Shown here: one piece after another, positions 8,031-15,361 of the stretch
Layout of the letters: each line of letters begins with the position of its first letter
How positions within the stretch are numbered: position 1 is the stretch's first letter
DNA from: Alphaproteobacteria bacterium UBA1254
GTDB lineage: Bacteria > Pseudomonadota > Alphaproteobacteria > RF32 > CAG-239
Reading direction: 5' to 3'
DNA: 23,040 nucleotides
Assembly (NCBI GenBank): GCA_002308495.1
Contig: DBVW01000020.1
Location: 3,934-26,973, forward strand
Notes under the pieces: generated by a model
Database searches by the model: none
Told to the model about the DNA's origin: nothing
The model's input: only the letters and a program-made list of their open reading frames with translations
Translations under genes and position numbers: made by a program

Positions 8031-8041
8031 GAGGGATTTTC

Positions 8042-8416
8042 TTATTTATACCTTAAACGCACTTTATTGACAGCACCGTCTTTAGCTACTTCGTTTGCTT
8101 CTTGAACGGTATAAATCAAGCGTCCGCGGTGTTTGTTTGAAGAAGACGAGCTGTTGTTTGAAGAATTGTTGAGGCCAAAAAGCGTGTCATAACCGGTTTC
8201 TTCAATTGTCATGGTCGGAACCACGCCATAGACAGCAAGATAAGCTTCTTCAGCAGATGCATACGTCGTATCTCCACGTCGAGTTGAAGCGACAACACTT
8301 CCATCATCATTATAAGTAAAAGAAACGGAAGAACACATAATGCTTGATTCCGCACGAGCACAACCAATTCCCAAAAGAAAAGTTGCGAAAAATGTAAATA
8401 AAATATTTTTTATCAT
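8042..8416 (-). CDS. Small exported protein with Ser/Asn linker
   Basis: A 124-residue protein with a signal peptide (hydrophobic 5-18; likely cleavage after A-R-A at about 22; the LGIGC there could alternatively be a poor lipobox). A small domain (24-78) follows, then a low-complexity Asn/Ser linker (about 81-93) and a short basic tail (RGRLIYTVQEANEVAKDG...KVRLRYK). No known domain. It lies 12 bases downstream of the repeat protein gene on the same strand and has a strong ribosome site (AGGAGG, 8 bases from ATG), so the two form an operon. Function unknown; tail and linker suggest a surface or periplasmic tether. Confidence 0.8.
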   Translation of the reverse strand: MIKNILFTFFATFLLGIGCARAESSIMCSSVSFTYNDDGSVVASTRRGDTTYASAEEAYLAVYGVVPTMTIEETGYDTLFGLNNSSNNSSSSSNKHRGRLIYTVQEANEVAKDGAVNKVRLRYK

Positions 8417-8428
8417 CGCATTATCCTC

Positions 8429-9157
8429 CTATCTCTCATAAACACATGGTTCAGAAGAGCCACTTCGAGTTATTCTGCCTTGGTCATCAAACTCAATAAC
8501 ATTATCAAAACCAATCCCGGCAAGATTTCCGTCTTTATCATACGAAATTCTGCCACCTGTTTCTTCTATATAAAAGGAATTATAATCAGGAACATTGTTT
8601 TGAATTGATTCCGGGCTTTCATAATAGGCATCAAACCAAACACCTTGCTCGGCGTTATATTGAGATGCCCATTTATAATCCGGCGTGTCATTTGCAACAG
8701 ATTCGGGAGAATACCACTCAACACGTGCCACTTCATTTCCGTTTTCATCATAGGTATACCCGCTCTTGCTATCTGGAGTATTATTTATAATCGATTCATT
8801 ATTGTAATATTCAATGTAATAAACTGTTGAGCCTTCATAAACTCTTTCTTCTTTGCTCGTAGGGGCATTGTTTGCGACCGATTCGGGGGTATCCCAAAAA
8901 GTTTGAGATGTTAAATCACCCGCTGAGTTATATGTATATTCAGCCTTAAGCTCAGGAACATTCTCTTTGTCATAGATAATGACGGAAAGCAAATTGCCCG
9001 CGGCATCATAGGTTGAAACTTCAGGTCCGCTCCAAAGTGTTGAGCAAGTTTCAGTTGTAATACCGTTTTCAGTTGTTGAAGTACAATCTCTTGCAAAAGC
9101 ATCAACAGAAGAAAATATACAACCGGCGACTAAAAACATCAAAATCTTCTTATTCAT
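8429..9157 (-). CDS. Exported repeat protein (YD-like and PES-x-x-N-x-x-PD repeats)
   Basis: A 242-residue protein with signal peptide (cleavage probably near A20-F-A-R). The mature part is repetitive. A core PES[VI]xNxxPD occurs at 91-100, 120-129 (NESIINNTPD), 151-160 and 182-191, a period of 29-31 residues. Between the cores lie strands of the type YTYNSAGDL, YTYDENGNEV and YDKDGNLAG that resemble RHS/YD repeats. Cysteines cluster at both ends (C25, C38; C238). Probably an extended beta structure in the periplasm or at the surface; ligand unknown. Strong ribosome site (AAGGAG, 8 bases) and near-consensus promoter indicate high expression. First gene of a two-gene operon. Confidence 0.82.
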   Translation of the reverse strand: MNKKILMFLVAGCIFSSVDAFARDCTSTTENGITTETCSTLWSGPEVSTYDAAGNLLSVIIYDKENVPELKAEYTYNSAGDLTSQTFWDTPESVANNAPTSKEERVYEGSTVYYIEYYNNESIINNTPDSKSGYTYDENGNEVARVEWYSPESVANDTPDYKWASQYNAEQGVWFDAYYESPESIQNNVPDYNSFYIEETGGRISYDKDGNLAGIGFDNVIEFDDQGRITRSGSSEPCVYER

Positions 9158-9220
9158 TTCCTTTCTCCTTCAAAGCGTAAACTTTTAAGGAACCTGTTTG
9201 AGGCGATTCCCAATAGAATA

Positions 9221-9249
9221 ATTATACGTCAAAATTATCAAAAAGTCAA
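9221..9249 (-). promoter_or_regulatory. Near-consensus promoter of the exported repeat protein operon
   Basis: On the minus strand TTGACT (9244-9249), exactly 17 bases, TATAAT (9221-9226). Initiation near 9214 leaves a leader of about 57 bases. The strongest sigma70-type promoter in the window by eye. Confidence 0.8.
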
Positions 9250-9292
9250 GTAAAATCAAAACTTTCGAAGCATAAGACAAGAAAACAAAAAG

Positions 9293-11062
9293 CTAAAGAT
9301 CACTTGTTTCGGCAATAAGTGCGTTCAATTCATTTTGCAACATTAAATATTGGTCATAATCTTCTTTGGTGGCATCGGATTTTGTGATTTTAATTTTTGC
9401 CTCGTTTAGATCATATTTAAGTTGCTTGATTTGAACGCCTGTCAGCAAAAGCTGAATTTGTTTTTTGATGTGGAAAATATCGGTTTTTTGAGATTGAATC
9501 ATGTTCATTTCCCAAAGAGAGCGAATTTCTTTTTCAAAACCGGCTTCAAAAAGCTTTTGCCAAAGTGCGTCTTTTTCTAAATGATGATGCGATTCTTCAA
9601 TTAAGCACTCAAGAAGTTTGATATGTTGAAACTTTGATAAGTCAAATGTTAAAAGCTTTTCTTCCAATTCTTCTGCCAAAGACGGGAAAAGCAAAAGCGC
9701 GGCTAAAATAAAACGCAAGTCCACATCGCTTAACGGCTGTCTGTTTCTGATAATGCTTTTTCGGACGGGCTTTGCGGTTTGTTGAACGGTGCCGGTGCCG
9801 TATGTTTCAAAAATGCGTTTTTTCATCTCTTGCGCATAATAAATACGCACATCTTTATCGGTTATTTTAAGAACTTCATCCTTAATGGTCTTTTCGATAA
9901 AAGCTTTGCGCTCCGGTGTGTCGGCAAGTTTTTCTTTGGTGTTTTTCTCCCAAAGCAAATCAATGAGTGGAACGGTGTGTTCAAAAAGTTTTTCAAATTC
10001 CGTCGCTCCTTTGGCTCGCAAAAACTCATCAGGATCGAGTTTGTCGGGCAAAAACATAAATTGTAAAGAATAACCCGGTTTTAAAATCGGCAAAGCTCTG
10101 TCAATTGAGCGAAGGGCGGCCTTGATTCCGGCAGAATCGCCGTCAAAACACAAAACAGGCTCATTAACGACTTTCCATGCTTGAATGATTTGATCTTCGG
10201 TCAAAGCCGTGCCCATCGGGGCAGCTGCATACGAAAACCCGAATTTATCAAGCGCAATAACGTCCATATAGCCTTCGCAGATAATCAGACGCTTGCTTTC
10301 AAAACCTTTATCGCGTGCAAAATTAAAATTGTAAAGCATTTTGCGCTTATTAAAAAGAGTGGTTTCGGGCGAGTTTAAATATTTCGGTTGCCCATCGCCC
10401 AAAATACGCCCGCCGAAGGCAATCGGTCGATTCTGCTTGTCAAAAATCGGAATCATCACACGGTTTCTGAAAAAGTCATGTGAAACTTTGTTTTGATCCT
10501 GCGGAGTGGCAATCAGCCCGAGCTCGGACATATCAAATTCATTAACGCCTTTTGACTTTAAATAAGCTTTCAAATCGTTGTTTGAGGGTGCATATCCCAG
10601 TCTGAATTTTTTGATTAAATCATCAGTGATGCCGCGGTTGTAAAAATATTCAAGTCCCTTGGCACCGACAGGCATTCGAAGCGCTTTTTCATAGAAAGAA
10701 ACGGCAAGCTCCATAATTTCAAACAAAGACTGTCGTTTTTGGTGTTCAAGCGAATGTTCTTTCGAGAATTTAGGCATAGGAACGCCGGCCTTGTGGGCAA
10801 GCTTTTCAACGGCATCCATAAACGGTAAACCGTTTGCTTCCATCTCAAAGCGAATGATATCGCCATGAGCCCCGCAGCCGAAACAATGGTAAAAGCCTTT
10901 CGCCTCGTTAACGGTAAAGGAAGGCGTTTTTTCGTTATGAAACGGGCAAAGGCCGATATATTCACGGCCCTTGCGCACAAGCTTGACTTTTTCGGCAACG
11001 ACATCGGCAACCGAAAGCTTGCTTCGGAGTTCATCCAAAAATTTTTGTAAATCGCCCTCCAT
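9293..11062 (-). CDS. dnaG: DNA primase DnaG
   Basis: A 589-residue replication primase that makes RNA primers at the fork. The N-terminal CHC2 zinc domain has C39, H42, C60, C63 (CPFH...CFGC). The catalytic core includes the YLNSPETTLFNKRKMLYN segment and the TOPRIM acidic site EGYMD (263-267), with further acids in the FDGDSAG motif. The C-terminal third is the helical DnaB-helicase-interacting region. The ATG at 11062 is chosen because MEGDLQKFLDELRSKL matches the family N-terminus; the frame remains open 25 codons further, but that part overlaps yqeY and does not resemble primase. It is 16 bases downstream of yqeY, the usual alphaproteobacterial order, but rpoD does not follow. Confidence 0.97.
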   Translation of the reverse strand: MEGDLQKFLDELRSKLSVADVVAEKVKLVRKGREYIGLCPFHNEKTPSFTVNEAKGFYHCFGCGAHGDIIRFEMEANGLPFMDAVEKLAHKAGVPMPKFSKEHSLEHQKRQSLFEIMELAVSFYEKALRMPVGAKGLEYFYNRGITDDLIKKFRLGYAPSNNDLKAYLKSKGVNEFDMSELGLIATPQDQNKVSHDFFRNRVMIPIFDKQNRPIAFGGRILGDGQPKYLNSPETTLFNKRKMLYNFNFARDKGFESKRLIICEGYMDVIALDKFGFSYAAAPMGTALTEDQIIQAWKVVNEPVLCFDGDSAGIKAALRSIDRALPILKPGYSLQFMFLPDKLDPDEFLRAKGATEFEKLFEHTVPLIDLLWEKNTKEKLADTPERKAFIEKTIKDEVLKITDKDVRIYYAQEMKKRIFETYGTGTVQQTAKPVRKSIIRNRQPLSDVDLRFILAALLLFPSLAEELEEKLLTFDLSKFQHIKLLECLIEESHHHLEKDALWQKLFEAGFEKEIRSLWEMNMIQSQKTDIFHIKKQIQLLLTGVQIKQLKYDLNEAKIKITKSDATKEDYDQYLMLQNELNALIAETSDL

Positions 11063-11078
11063 AGAGAAAAGCCTTATT

Positions 11079-11531
11079 TTAAGAAAGCAAAGATTTAATG
11101 ACGGCCGAAACGGCGCCGAAATCCATTTGTCCGGCATATTGCGTACGAAGCTGGCCCATAACCTTGCCCATATCTTTCATCGAAGTTGCAGCCGTCGAAG
11201 CAATAACAGACTTAACAGCCGCTTCAACTTCTTCTTTTGAAAGCTGTTTGGGCAGAAAACGCTCAATAATTTTGATTTCTTTTTCTTCTTTTTGAGCAAG
11301 CTCGGGTCTTGCACCCGAAATAAACATTTCAATAGACTCGCGGCGTTGTTTAATCATTGTTTGCATCATGGAAAGCAAATCGGCATCAGTCGCTTCTTTG
11401 TTGCCTTTGCCTCTGGCATCGACGTCTTTTTCTTTAATGCCTGCAATAATCATGCGAATGGCATTAACTTCAAGCATATCTTTGGATTTCATCGCTTCTT
11501 TCAAAGCGTTTTGAATATTTTCGCGTAACAT
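11079..11531 (-). CDS. GatB/YqeY domain protein
   Basis: A 150-residue cytoplasmic protein of the YqeY family, which shares the tail domain of the GatB amidotransferase subunit and is proposed to act on tRNA; its exact role is unsettled. Features are the N-terminal helix IQNALKEAMKSKD, EKEIKIIERFLPKQLS in the middle, and the C-terminal GKVMGQLRTQYAGQMDFGAVSAVIK, all typical. The start at 11531 has AAGGAG seven bases upstream; the longer frame reaching 11705 would run inside the zinc-ribbon gene and is not used. It sits 10 bases after the zinc-ribbon gene and 16 before dnaG. Confidence 0.95.
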   Translation of the reverse strand: MLRENIQNALKEAMKSKDMLEVNAIRMIIAGIKEKDVDARGKGNKEATDADLLSMMQTMIKQRRESIEMFISGARPELAQKEEKEIKIIERFLPKQLSKEEVEAAVKSVIASTAATSMKDMGKVMGQLRTQYAGQMDFGAVSAVIKSLLS

Positions 11532-11541
11532 TTTTTTCTCC

Positions 11542-12252
11542 TTATAAAGTATCTGCGAAAGTGATGTGAATGTTTTTTTGTTTCGGAGTCGGATTAACGA
11601 CAATAATTTCAAACGGAAGCTTGTAATTCGGGAAAGTGCGCGTTTGAGGCAAAGATTTTGTAGCCTCAAGAAGCTTTCGACCGTCTTCGTCATAAACAAA
11701 AACACGGACGGGCAAAACTTTCATTTGATAGGAAGACGGATTGTCAATAACACCTGTAATTCTGATTTTTGAAATGTTTTGATCAACAAATTCTTCGGTT
11801 TTGATATTCATAAACTGAAGATTGGAGCCGTCATAAATGCTTTCAATGCCGAATTTTTGGTATAAAGCTTCGGTTTTCGGAATATATCTGACAATATCAA
11901 AACGCATCAAATACAAAAGGGCAAGCATAATCAATAAAAGCAGCAAAATTAAAAGGTAATTAATGGTATTTTTATAGTGTGTCAAATGAACAATGCGGAC
12001 TTTTGCGGGAACCATGGGCGGTTCGGAGGTTTCCGGAGTAAAAGAGTCATCCGTTGTTTGAGAAAAACGCTCAAATATCTTCAAAACATTCAATTTTTTT
12101 TCTTTTTCGGATAAAGGCTCTTTTATGGCATCTTCAGGATAGGCCTTAAAAACTTCGCCGCATGAATGACAGCGCATTTTAAGACCGTTTTGAGGAACAA
12201 CATCGTCCGCCAGCTCATACGTTACCTGACATTTAGGACATTTTATCAACAT
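11542..12252 (-). CDS. MJ0042-type zinc-ribbon membrane protein
   Basis: A 236-residue protein with an N-terminal zinc ribbon (C5-x2-C8 ... C28-x2-C31, MJ0042 family). A charged linker (40-90) leads to one membrane segment (about 97-117) and a C-terminal domain (about 120-236) with a DUF3426-like beta pattern (ITGVIDNPSSYQMKVLPVRVFVYD). The ribbon would be cytoplasmic and the C-terminal domain periplasmic. Function is unknown; in alphaproteobacteria such genes commonly sit beside ftsE. Here it is divergent from ftsE across 135 bases and is the first gene of the yqeY-dnaG run. The ribosome site is weak (AAGAGC). Confidence 0.85.
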   Translation of the reverse strand: MLIKCPKCQVTYELADDVVPQNGLKMRCHSCGEVFKAYPEDAIKEPLSEKEKKLNVLKIFERFSQTTDDSFTPETSEPPMVPAKVRIVHLTHYKNTINYLLILLLLLIMLALLYLMRFDIVRYIPKTEALYQKFGIESIYDGSNLQFMNIKTEEFVDQNISKIRITGVIDNPSSYQMKVLPVRVFVYDEDGRKLLEATKSLPQTRTFPNYKLPFEIIVVNPTPKQKNIHITFADTL

Positions 12253-12387
12253 TTTTGTAAGCTCTTTTTTCTTTTGTTACCAATAAAAAGTATATTAAAT
12301 TTAAAAAAATATAGAATCAAAGAAAAAAAAGATTTTATTAAATGTATAATTTGGTGTATGTTCTTTAAAAGCAAAAACGGAGGTTTT

Positions 12388-13095
12388 ATGGAAACGCACA
12401 AAAATATGTTAACGGAACCGATTATCGATATGTGCAACGTGTGCATCCGGTACGGTAAAGATCCGGAGGTTCTGAAAGACATCAAACTGACGCTTGAAAA
12501 AGGTTCATTCCACTTTTTGACAGGAAAATCAGGCGCTGGTAAGACATCTCTTCTTTCAATGATGTATTTAGCTTTAAGACCAAGCGCCGGCACGGTAACC
12601 ATTTTCGGTTCAAACATCGGGTATGCCAGCAGAGACACAATGGCAGCCTTAAGGCGCCGTATCGGTGTCGTGTTTCAGGACTTTCGCCTTTTAGAACATC
12701 TGTCAGCATACGATAATGTCGCGATTCCGCTTCGAATCAGAGGTATGGGTGAAAACGAAATAAAAAAACGTGTTAAAGAACTGCTGAGCTGGGTTGAGCT
12801 TGATAAAAGCATGGATAAAATATGCTCAACGCTTTCTGGCGGCGAAAAACAGCGTGTGGCGATTGCAAGAGCGGTTATTAACAGACCTGAAATTTTGCTT
12901 GCGGACGAGCCGACGGGAAACGTTGATAATGATATTGCGGTCAAATTAATGAAATTATTTATTGAGCTGAATAAATTAGGGACGACGGTTGTTATAGCAA
13001 CGCACAGCAAAGATTTGATCGCTGAATATAATTATCCGCAGATTCACTTGGAAAACAAAGGGTTAAAAATTGTTCCGGCGCTAAGGAAGGTTTAA
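12388..13095 (+). CDS. ftsE: Cell division ATP-binding protein FtsE
   Basis: A 235-residue ABC ATPase that with FtsX controls periplasmic murein hydrolases during division. Walker A is GKSGAGKTS (46-54), a slight variant of the usual GPSGAGKST. The FQDFRLL segment follows the Q-loop, the signature is LSGGEKQRVAIARA, Walker B is ILLADEPTGN, and the switch histidine is in ATHSKDL. The start at 12388 is supported by GGAGG four bases upstream; the frame is open further upstream, but those codons run into the divergent zinc-ribbon gene. A TATAAT (12345-12350) lies upstream without a good -35. First of five tightly packed genes. Confidence 0.96.
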   Translation: METHKNMLTEPIIDMCNVCIRYGKDPEVLKDIKLTLEKGSFHFLTGKSGAGKTSLLSMMYLALRPSAGTVTIFGSNIGYASRDTMAALRRRIGVVFQDFRLLEHLSAYDNVAIPLRIRGMGENEIKKRVKELLSWVELDKSMDKICSTLSGGEKQRVAIARAVINRPEILLADEPTGNVDNDIAVKLMKLFIELNKLGTTVVIATHSKDLIAEYNYPQIHLENKGLKIVPALRKV

Positions 13096-13096
13096 G

Positions 13097-14002
13097 ATGA
13101 AAACATCGTTTTTAAATAGATATCGCACGGAAATTCCGTTGCATGATGATAAAGCAAATTTCTTTTTGGAAATTTCGACGGCGGCATCGGTATTCCTGTT
13201 TTCAATTATTTTGGCGGCTTATTTTATGACGAGCGCCATGATTAATACGTGGAATAAGAATATCATAGACGGCCTGACGGTTCAAATTATGCCTTCAAAT
13301 GAAGAATTATCCGCAGATGAAGAATTACTCAGAACTGAAAAAGTGGTCAGCTTTTTTGATCAGATAGAAGGTGTCGAAAAAGTTAAAAAAATCTCGGACG
13401 GACAAATCAAACACTTGATGTCGCCATGGCTCGGAGATGGTGCAAACATCGAATCATTGCCGATTCCAAAGCTTTTGGATGTCAGGTTGAAAAACGGGAA
13501 AAATTTTGATTATGAGAAAATTTCGGCAAATCTGAAAGAAATTGCGCCGTATGCTTCAATAGACAACCACGGTATATGGCTGCAAAAGTTAATTAAAAGT
13601 GCTTCCGCGCTGAGAGTCTTGTCGTTTTTTGTTTTAACGCTTGTCGCTGTCGTGTTGGCGCTGTCTTTATTTTATGCCGTGCAAACAAGCTTGAAAATTC
13701 ATCAGAGTATCATTGAAATTTTGCATATTATGGGAGCAACGGACAATTATGTTGCCAAACAATATGCCGCACGCGGATTTTGGGTCGGTTTATGCTCCGG
13801 TATCATCGGGGCACTTTTAAGCGTCGGGGCGCTTTTAATTATTTCACACCTGTCATCCGGTCTTGAAACGGGCTTAATAGGATCTGCAAAATTAAATGTG
13901 ATCCACTGGGGTGCATTGTTCGCATTACCGTTTGTAACGGCATTGCTGTCGATGTTGATGTCATTTTTATCCGTCAAACATACCTTAAGGAAAATTATGT
14001 AA
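13097..14002 (+). CDS. ftsX: Cell division protein FtsX
   Basis: A 301-residue inner-membrane partner of FtsE. It has one N-terminal membrane segment (about 28-50), a periplasmic domain (about 55-165) that in other bacteria contacts EnvC- or NlpD-type activators, and three C-terminal membrane segments (about 171-200, 228-253, 270-294), the FtsX topology. The cytoplasmic loop IHQSIIEILHIMGATDNYVAKQ is the family hallmark. One base separates it from ftsE and its stop abuts the next start. Sequence otherwise diverged, as is usual for FtsX of this class. Confidence 0.93.
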   Translation: MKTSFLNRYRTEIPLHDDKANFFLEISTAASVFLFSIILAAYFMTSAMINTWNKNIIDGLTVQIMPSNEELSADEELLRTEKVVSFFDQIEGVEKVKKISDGQIKHLMSPWLGDGANIESLPIPKLLDVRLKNGKNFDYEKISANLKEIAPYASIDNHGIWLQKLIKSASALRVLSFFVLTLVAVVLALSLFYAVQTSLKIHQSIIEILHIMGATDNYVAKQYAARGFWVGLCSGIIGALLSVGALLIISHLSSGLETGLIGSAKLNVIHWGALFALPFVTALLSMLMSFLSVKHTLRKIM

Positions 14003-14596
14003 ATGAAACGCGTAAAATTTATTGCACGAATATATTTTTATTTTTTCTTTTTGATATGGTTGGGCGGTTTTATCGTTTTTCAGCAATATATCAGAAAACG
14101 TCCGATTGATGAAACGACAAAGACGGATGCTATCGTTGTTTTAACGGGCGGTAAAAACAGAATAGCGGAAGCAATCAGATTATATAACAAGGGTTTGGCG
14201 GATATGCTTTTTATATCGGGTGTTGAGCCTCATGTTAATCTGGAAACTCTTGAAATTCAAAATCATGTAAATTTTATTCGGGGTGAAAACAACGTTATTT
14301 TAGGCAAAGAAGCGACAAATACAATTGAAAATGCCGTCGAAGTCAACGAAATGATCAGAAGAAATCGTTTGAAATCAATTCGTTTGGTAACGTCTTATTA
14401 CCATATGCCACGAAGCATGGAAGAAATTTTGGCGCAAAATCCGGAAGTTAAAATTTTAGAACATCCTGTTTATTCCAAAAATGTGTCTAAGCGTTGGTGG
14501 AAAAGACCGAAAAGCTTTTATTTAATCGCTTCCGAATATCACAAATTTGTATTTGTATATATGAAAAATCTTGTATTAAAACTTATGAGGGCATAA
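14003..14596 (+). CDS. DUF218 (YdcF/ElyC-SanA family) membrane-anchored protein
   Basis: A 197-residue protein with an N-terminal membrane anchor (about 9-27) and a DUF218 domain. DAIVVLTGGKNRIAEAIRLYNKG (about 44-66), then LFISGVEPHV, GKEATNTIENA and the LVTSYYHMPRSMEEIL segment are all family motifs. Relatives such as ElyC and SanA affect envelope integrity and undecaprenyl-phosphate-linked synthesis; the precise activity is not established. It is fused without gap to ftsX (ATG directly after TAA), typical of the alphaproteobacterial ftsEX cluster, which supports an envelope role. Confidence 0.9.
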   Translation: MKRVKFIARIYFYFFFLIWLGGFIVFQQYIRKRPIDETTKTDAIVVLTGGKNRIAEAIRLYNKGLADMLFISGVEPHVNLETLEIQNHVNFIRGENNVILGKEATNTIENAVEVNEMIRRNRLKSIRLVTSYYHMPRSMEEILAQNPEVKILEHPVYSKNVSKRWWKRPKSFYLIASEYHKFVFVYMKNLVLKLMRA

Positions 14597-14598
14597 CC

Positions 14599-15357
14599 AT
14601 GATTTACATCCGTTCGCTGCTAACTAATATTTGCTTTTTCACAGTTATGATGTTGGGCTGTACAATAACGTTGTTCGTCGGTCCGATTTCAAGGAAAGGT
14701 ACGGTTTATCTGTGGGACAGAATTGTTATGCCGACCATTTTTTGGCTGGTAAAAAACATTGCGGGGCTCAAAGTTGAATACAGAGGCAAAGAAAATGTTT
14801 CAAAGGAGCCGTCTTTATATGCCTGCAAGCATGAATCGGCTCTCGAAACTTATGCATTTACGCAACCGGTCAGAACATGTACGTATGTTTTGAAAAAAGA
14901 GCTCGTTTATATGCCGTTTTTCGGGTGGACGCAATATTTTTACGGCATGGTGCCCGTGGACCGAAAAGGTGGGACTAAAGCCATGAAAAATATGCTCAAA
15001 GGTGTTTCAAAAATTGTTAAAGAAGGGCGCCCCGTGGTTGTCTTTCCGGAAGGAACAAGGTGTAAACCGGGAACAACAAAAGGTTACAAACCCGGCTTTT
15101 TGTTTTTAGCGGAAAATCTGAAGTTGAAAGTAGTGCCCGTTGCGGTCAATACCGGATTATTTTGGGCAAAAAACTCGTTTTTAAGATATCCGGGCACGGC
15201 AGTTATCGAATTTATGCCGGCGATGGAGGTTAAAGCACACGAAGATAAAAAGGCGTTTATGGAACGTTTGGAAAAAACGATTGAAGATAAATGCAAAGAA
15301 TTGAACGAAGAAGCCATAGAAAAATATCCGTGGATCCGAAAGAATTTAGGAGCTTAA
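14599..15357 (+). CDS. plsC: 1-acyl-sn-glycerol-3-phosphate acyltransferase
   Basis: A 252-residue membrane-bound enzyme that adds the second acyl chain to lysophosphatidic acid. A hydrophobic N-terminus (about 5-30) precedes the acyltransferase motifs: block I KHESALETYAF (H-x4-E, where most relatives have H-x4-D), block II GMVPVDRKGG, and block III FPEGTRCKPG. ATG at 14599 is chosen, with GAGG upstream and two bases after the ydcF stop; the frame is open 35 codons further but lies inside ydcF. The E variant of block I is known among alphaproteobacterial homologues, so the enzyme is probably active. Confidence 0.92.
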   Translation: MIYIRSLLTNICFFTVMMLGCTITLFVGPISRKGTVYLWDRIVMPTIFWLVKNIAGLKVEYRGKENVSKEPSLYACKHESALETYAFTQPVRTCTYVLKKELVYMPFFGWTQYFYGMVPVDRKGGTKAMKNMLKGVSKIVKEGRPVVVFPEGTRCKPGTTKGYKPGFLFLAENLKLKVVPVAVNTGLFWAKNSFLRYPGTAVIEFMPAMEVKAHEDKKAFMERLEKTIEDKCKELNEEAIEKYPWIRKNLGA

Positions 15358-15361
15358 AGAC

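Noticed and set aside
8429..9157. RHS/contact-dependent toxin
   Set aside because: The protein is small, lacks the RHS core and any C-terminal toxin domain, and no immunity gene follows; only the YD-like repeats are similar.
11063..11137. N-terminal extension of DnaG
   Set aside because: The extra 25 codons overlap the yqeY 3' end and do not resemble primase; the ATG at 11062 gives the family N-terminus.
11532..11705. N-terminal extension of YqeY
   Set aside because: It lies inside the zinc-ribbon gene; AAGGAG before the ATG at 11531 marks the start.
12166..12387. N-terminal extension of FtsE
   Set aside because: It would run antisense into the zinc-ribbon gene; GGAGG before 12388 and the FtsE-like sequence from there decide the start.
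14494..14598. N-terminal extension of PlsC
   Set aside because: It lies in another frame of ydcF; the ATG at 14599 has GAGG upstream and begins the hydrophobic N-terminus.
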